Source of the DNA: Domibacillus sp. PGB-M46
GTDB lineage: Bacteria; Bacillota; Bacilli; Bacillales; Domibacillaceae
DNA: 54,858 nt
Reading direction: 5' to 3'
Assembly: GCF_022668875.1 (NCBI RefSeq)
Contig: NZ_JAKGCR010000028.1
Coordinates: 1 to 54,858 of the forward strand
Shown here: positions 52,562 through 54,858 of the stretch, piece after piece
Numbering within the stretch: position 1 is the first letter of the stretch
How the letters are laid out: every line of letters begins with the position of its first letter
Translations under genes and position numbers: made by a program
Notes under the pieces: generated by a model
What the model was told of the DNA's origin: nothing
Databases searched by the model: none
Seen by the model: the letters and a program-made list of their open reading frames with translations, nothing else

Positions 52562-53617
52562 TTAATTCGTTTCTTCTAGTTCAAGCCGTTCACGAATCAA
52601 TGCGGCTCTACGAATGTCCCGTTCTTCCGCTCGAAGCGGTCCTCCGGCATACTGCTGCAAAAAGCCGGGCTGCATTAAGATCATCAGCTCATTTAAGATG
52701 CTTTTTGGTATATGAGTGATATACCCTAAATCAATCCCTAATCTAACATCTGATAAACACTGAAATGCTTCATTTGTTTCAATCACGCGGCTGTTTGATA
52801 AAATGCCGTACGACCGAAAAATCCGATCTTCCAGCTGGATAGGAGATGTTTGCATTAATGCATCGCGCGCTGACTGCTCACGGGACATTAATTCATGCAC
52901 CACGCTGTCCAGGTCATTAATGATATCTTCTTCGGACTTTCCAAGAGTCAACTGATTGGAAATTTGAAAGATGTTACCTAAAGCTTCGCTACCTTCCCCA
53001 TAAATTCCTCTAACAACAAGCCCTAATTGGCTGATAGCTGGAATAATACGGCTCATTTGACGTGTCAGCACCAAGCCGGGCAGGTGTATCATCACCGATG
53101 CCCGAAGCCCGGTTCCCACATTGGTTGGACAAGCGGTTAAGTAACCCATCTTTTCATCAAAAGCATATGGTACCCGGCCTTCAATTGCGTCATCAATCTG
53201 ATTTGCTTTTTCCAGCGTTTCATGCAGCTGTAAACCTGAGGCCAGACACTGAATACGTAAGTGGTCTTCCTCGTTTACCATAATACTTACGTCTTCTTGT
53301 TCAGAAATAAGCACAGCACCGTATAAAGATGTTTCCGCTAAATAAGGGCTGATCAAGTGCTTTTCTACCAATACTCTTTTTTGAAGCTGTGAGATATCCT
53401 CCATTTTTAAAAGCTCGAGAGACAATGATTCAGAAGCAGCTTTATTTATTTGGTCAACGACTTCTTCCGCTTTTTCCATTGATAAGATTGTCGGAAATGG
53501 AACATTCTCCAAGTTGCGTGCCAGTCTTATACGCGTACTCAGGACTACATCAGAGTCTGGTCCTGTACCGCTCATCCAGGCTGTCGTTTGCTGGTTGATA
53601 AATCGTTCCAGAGACAT
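52562..53617 (-). CDS. mcsB: protein arginine kinase McsB
   Basis: A 351-residue phosphagen-kinase-fold enzyme. Motifs: STRIRLARN (27-35), NEEDH (115-119), the catalytic CPTNVGTG (163-170) and a C-terminal RDIRRA (333-338) that forms the phospho-arginine binding site in studied McsB. It phosphorylates arginines of CtsR and of damaged proteins to target them to ClpCP. It abuts mcsA with a one-base overlap. Confidence 0.97.
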   Translation of the reverse strand: MSLERFINQQTTAWMSGTGPDSDVVLSTRIRLARNLENVPFPTILSMEKAEEVVDQINKAASESLSLELLKMEDISQLQKRVLVEKHLISPYLAETSLYGAVLISEQEDVSIMVNEEDHLRIQCLASGLQLHETLEKANQIDDAIEGRVPYAFDEKMGYLTACPTNVGTGLRASVMIHLPGLVLTRQMSRIIPAISQLGLVVRGIYGEGSEALGNIFQISNQLTLGKSEEDIINDLDSVVHELMSREQSARDALMQTSPIQLEDRIFRSYGILSNSRVIETNEAFQCLSDVRLGIDLGYITHIPKSILNELMILMQPGFLQQYAGGPLRAEERDIRRAALIRERLELEETN

Positions 53618-54150
53618 TACAAACCGCCTCCTTCACCCGACAACTTTTTTTCCAAAGCACGAATTTGATCGCGAACGCCTGCCGCTTCTTCAAATTGTTC
53701 ACTATTTATCATCTCTTGAAGCTTTTCACGCAATTGATGTACTTCTTTTTGCAAATGAAGTTTACCTCCCATACGTGCCGGAATCTTCCCTTGGTGAACA
53801 GTATTACCACCATGAAGCCGTTTTAAAATAGAGAATAGTTTTGACTCAAATGATTTATAGCAGTGAGCACAGCCAAATTTACCACTTTGCAAAAACTGCT
53901 GGAATGTCATATGGCACTTTTCGCAATGTGTTTCCCGATCGCGGAAAGAAGGGTTTGTGGAAAAATGGGGCTCAGGATTAAACAACCCCCCAAGCAGATT
54001 ATTTAATGAAAAAGCCGGATGGCCGCTAAATAAGTGTTCACCTTTTTCATGTGCACAATGATCGCATAAATAAACTTCTGTTACTTCTCCATTTACTGTT
54101 TTCGTAAAATGAAGAGCTGCCGGCCGCTCATGACACTCCTGACATATCAT
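53617..54150 (-). CDS. mcsA: McsB activator McsA
   Basis: A 177-residue protein with four CxxC zinc-binding pairs (C3/C6, C29/C32, C76/C79, C94/C97) and a C-terminal UVR domain (about 135-170). It activates the arginine kinase McsB and senses redox and metal stress. Start at 54150 ([11 protein letters not shown]) matches the family; a GTG three codons upstream overlaps the ctsR stop and is the alternative. Confidence 0.95.
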   Translation of the reverse strand: MICQECHERPAALHFTKTVNGEVTEVYLCDHCAHEKGEHLFSGHPAFSLNNLLGGLFNPEPHFSTNPSFRDRETHCEKCHMTFQQFLQSGKFGCAHCYKSFESKLFSILKRLHGGNTVHQGKIPARMGGKLHLQKEVHQLREKLQEMINSEQFEEAAGVRDQIRALEKKLSGEGGGL

Positions 54151-54155
54151 CCTGC

Positions 54156-54626
54156 TCACCTGCCTTCTACATATTTAAGAGATGCTAAAAATGATTGCAT
54201 CATTCTCGCCCTCAACTCATCCCGTTCAGGCAAATCAGTATTGAGCACGGAACGTTCCATTACACCTATCATTAATTTCGCCTCGCGAGTGGAAATTACC
54301 TTTTCCTCAAGCAGACGATAAACGAAATTTTCCGCACTCGCCTGTGAAAGCCTTGAGCCTGTAAGAGCCATCATTTGATCAAGAAGATCACTTTTTTCAT
54401 GCGTGGTCACTTTAATGATGCGAATGTAGCCGCCGCCACCCCGTTTGCTTTCAACTACATAACCTCGTTCCACGGTAAAACGGGTATTAATCACATAGTT
54501 GATTTGAGAGGGGACACATTGAAATTTATCAGCAATTTCGCTGCGTTTTATTTCAACAATTTCGCTGCCATTGTGTTCGAGTACTTGTTTCAAATACTGT
54601 TCAATAATATCAGAAACGTTTCTCAT
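54156..54626 (-). CDS. ctsR: transcriptional repressor CtsR
   Basis: A 156-residue repressor of class III heat-shock genes. The winged helix-turn-helix spans about 28-70, with the glycine-rich wing KRGGGGYIRI (61-70); R62 corresponds to the arginine phosphorylated by McsB in Geobacillus CtsR. Start at 54626 is favoured by GGGGAG upstream; a GTG four codons earlier is open. It is first in its operon and has its own operator. Confidence 0.97.
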   Translation of the reverse strand: MRNVSDIIEQYLKQVLEHNGSEIVEIKRSEIADKFQCVPSQINYVINTRFTVERGYVVESKRGGGGYIRIIKVTTHEKSDLLDQMMALTGSRLSQASAENFVYRLLEEKVISTREAKLMIGVMERSVLNTDLPERDELRARMMQSFLASLKYVEGR

Positions 54627-54637
54627 GATTCTCCCCA

Positions 54638-54661
54638 CCTTGACCTTGACTATATTTGACG
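54638..54661 (-). promoter_or_regulatory. CtsR operator (autoregulation)
   Basis: On the minus strand CGTCAAA, a 3 nt spacer TAT and AGTCAAG match the CtsR heptad repeat (consensus RGTCAAA-NAN-RGTCAAA). A third copy, GTCAAGG, abuts the second. The site lies between the -10 and the ribosome site, fitting repression. Confidence 0.85.
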
Positions 54662-54664
54662 ATA

Positions 54665-54693
54665 ATTATAAAGGAAAGAATGCCTTGGTTCAA
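54665..54693 (-). promoter_or_regulatory. ctsR operon sigma-A promoter
   Basis: TTGAAC (54688-54693) and a perfect TATAAT (54665-54670) are 17 nt apart on the minus strand, directly behind the rrn terminator. Confidence 0.85.
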
Positions 54694-54710
54694 TTATTTT
54701 GCTCTTAAAT

Positions 54711-54744
54711 ACAAAAAAGACAACCTGATTTTTCAAGTTGTCTT
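54711..54744 (-). terminator. rRNA operon terminator
   Basis: AAGACAACTT and AGGTTGTCTT form a stem with one G-T/mismatch position around an A-rich loop, followed by TTTTGT on the minus strand, 5 nt past the 5S rRNA. Confidence 0.9.
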
Positions 54745-54748
54745 ATCT

Positions 54749-54858
<110 letters not shown>

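Overview
The window is a block of housekeeping genes from a low-GC Gram-positive, endospore-forming member of the Bacillales. It most resembles Bacillaceae gene order around ctsR, rpoBC, the S10/spc/alpha ribosomal protein operons, cwlD and kbaA; the genus cannot be settled from sequence alone. Nearly everything is read from the minus strand, so transcription runs from the right edge to the left edge. The block lies between two rRNA operons of the same orientation: the 3' part of a 5S rRNA is at the right edge, and the promoter, leader and first ~34 nt of a 16S rRNA are at the left edge. The only clear plus-strand gene is a pdaB-like gene at 353-1036, convergent with kbaA.

Layout in transcription order (high to low coordinates): (1) stress operon ctsR-mcsA-mcsB-clpC with a CtsR operator, then radA; (2) yacL, ispD, ispF, gltX; (3) a cysteine T-box leader and cysE-cysS-mrnC-rlmB-rae1; (4) sigH, rpmG, secE, nusG; (5) rplK-rplA, then rplJ-rplL behind an L10-type leader, then a small rRNA-methyltransferase-like gene; (6) rpoB-rpoC; (7) the str operon rpsL-rpsG-fusA-tuf; (8) the S10-spc-alpha supercluster from rpsJ to rplQ, including secY, adk, map, infA and rpoA; (9) ecfA1-ecfA2-ecfT-truA; (10) rplM-rpsI; (11) the spore and division-linked genes cwlD, salA and kbaA.

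The genes supply the transcription core (RpoA, RpoB, RpoC, SigH, NusG), about thirty-five ribosomal proteins, translation factors, tRNA charging and cysteine synthesis, protein export (SecY, SecE), protein quality control by arginine phosphorylation (McsA, McsB, ClpC, CtsR), vitamin/metal uptake energizing (EcfA1, EcfA2, EcfT) and late sporulation steps (CwlD, KbaA). The parts that depart from the usual plan are gene absences (disA, rplGB/ybxF, a KOW gene next to infA, ybaJ, ybaK, gerD at their expected slots), a PdaB homologue that lacks every NodB catalytic motif, and several long leaders with terminator-like hairpins in front of rpoB, nusG, rplJ, radA and the ecf operon. I found no mobile element, prophage, CRISPR array or clearly new multigene system; the best candidates for new biology are the leader RNAs and the altered spore-gene set.
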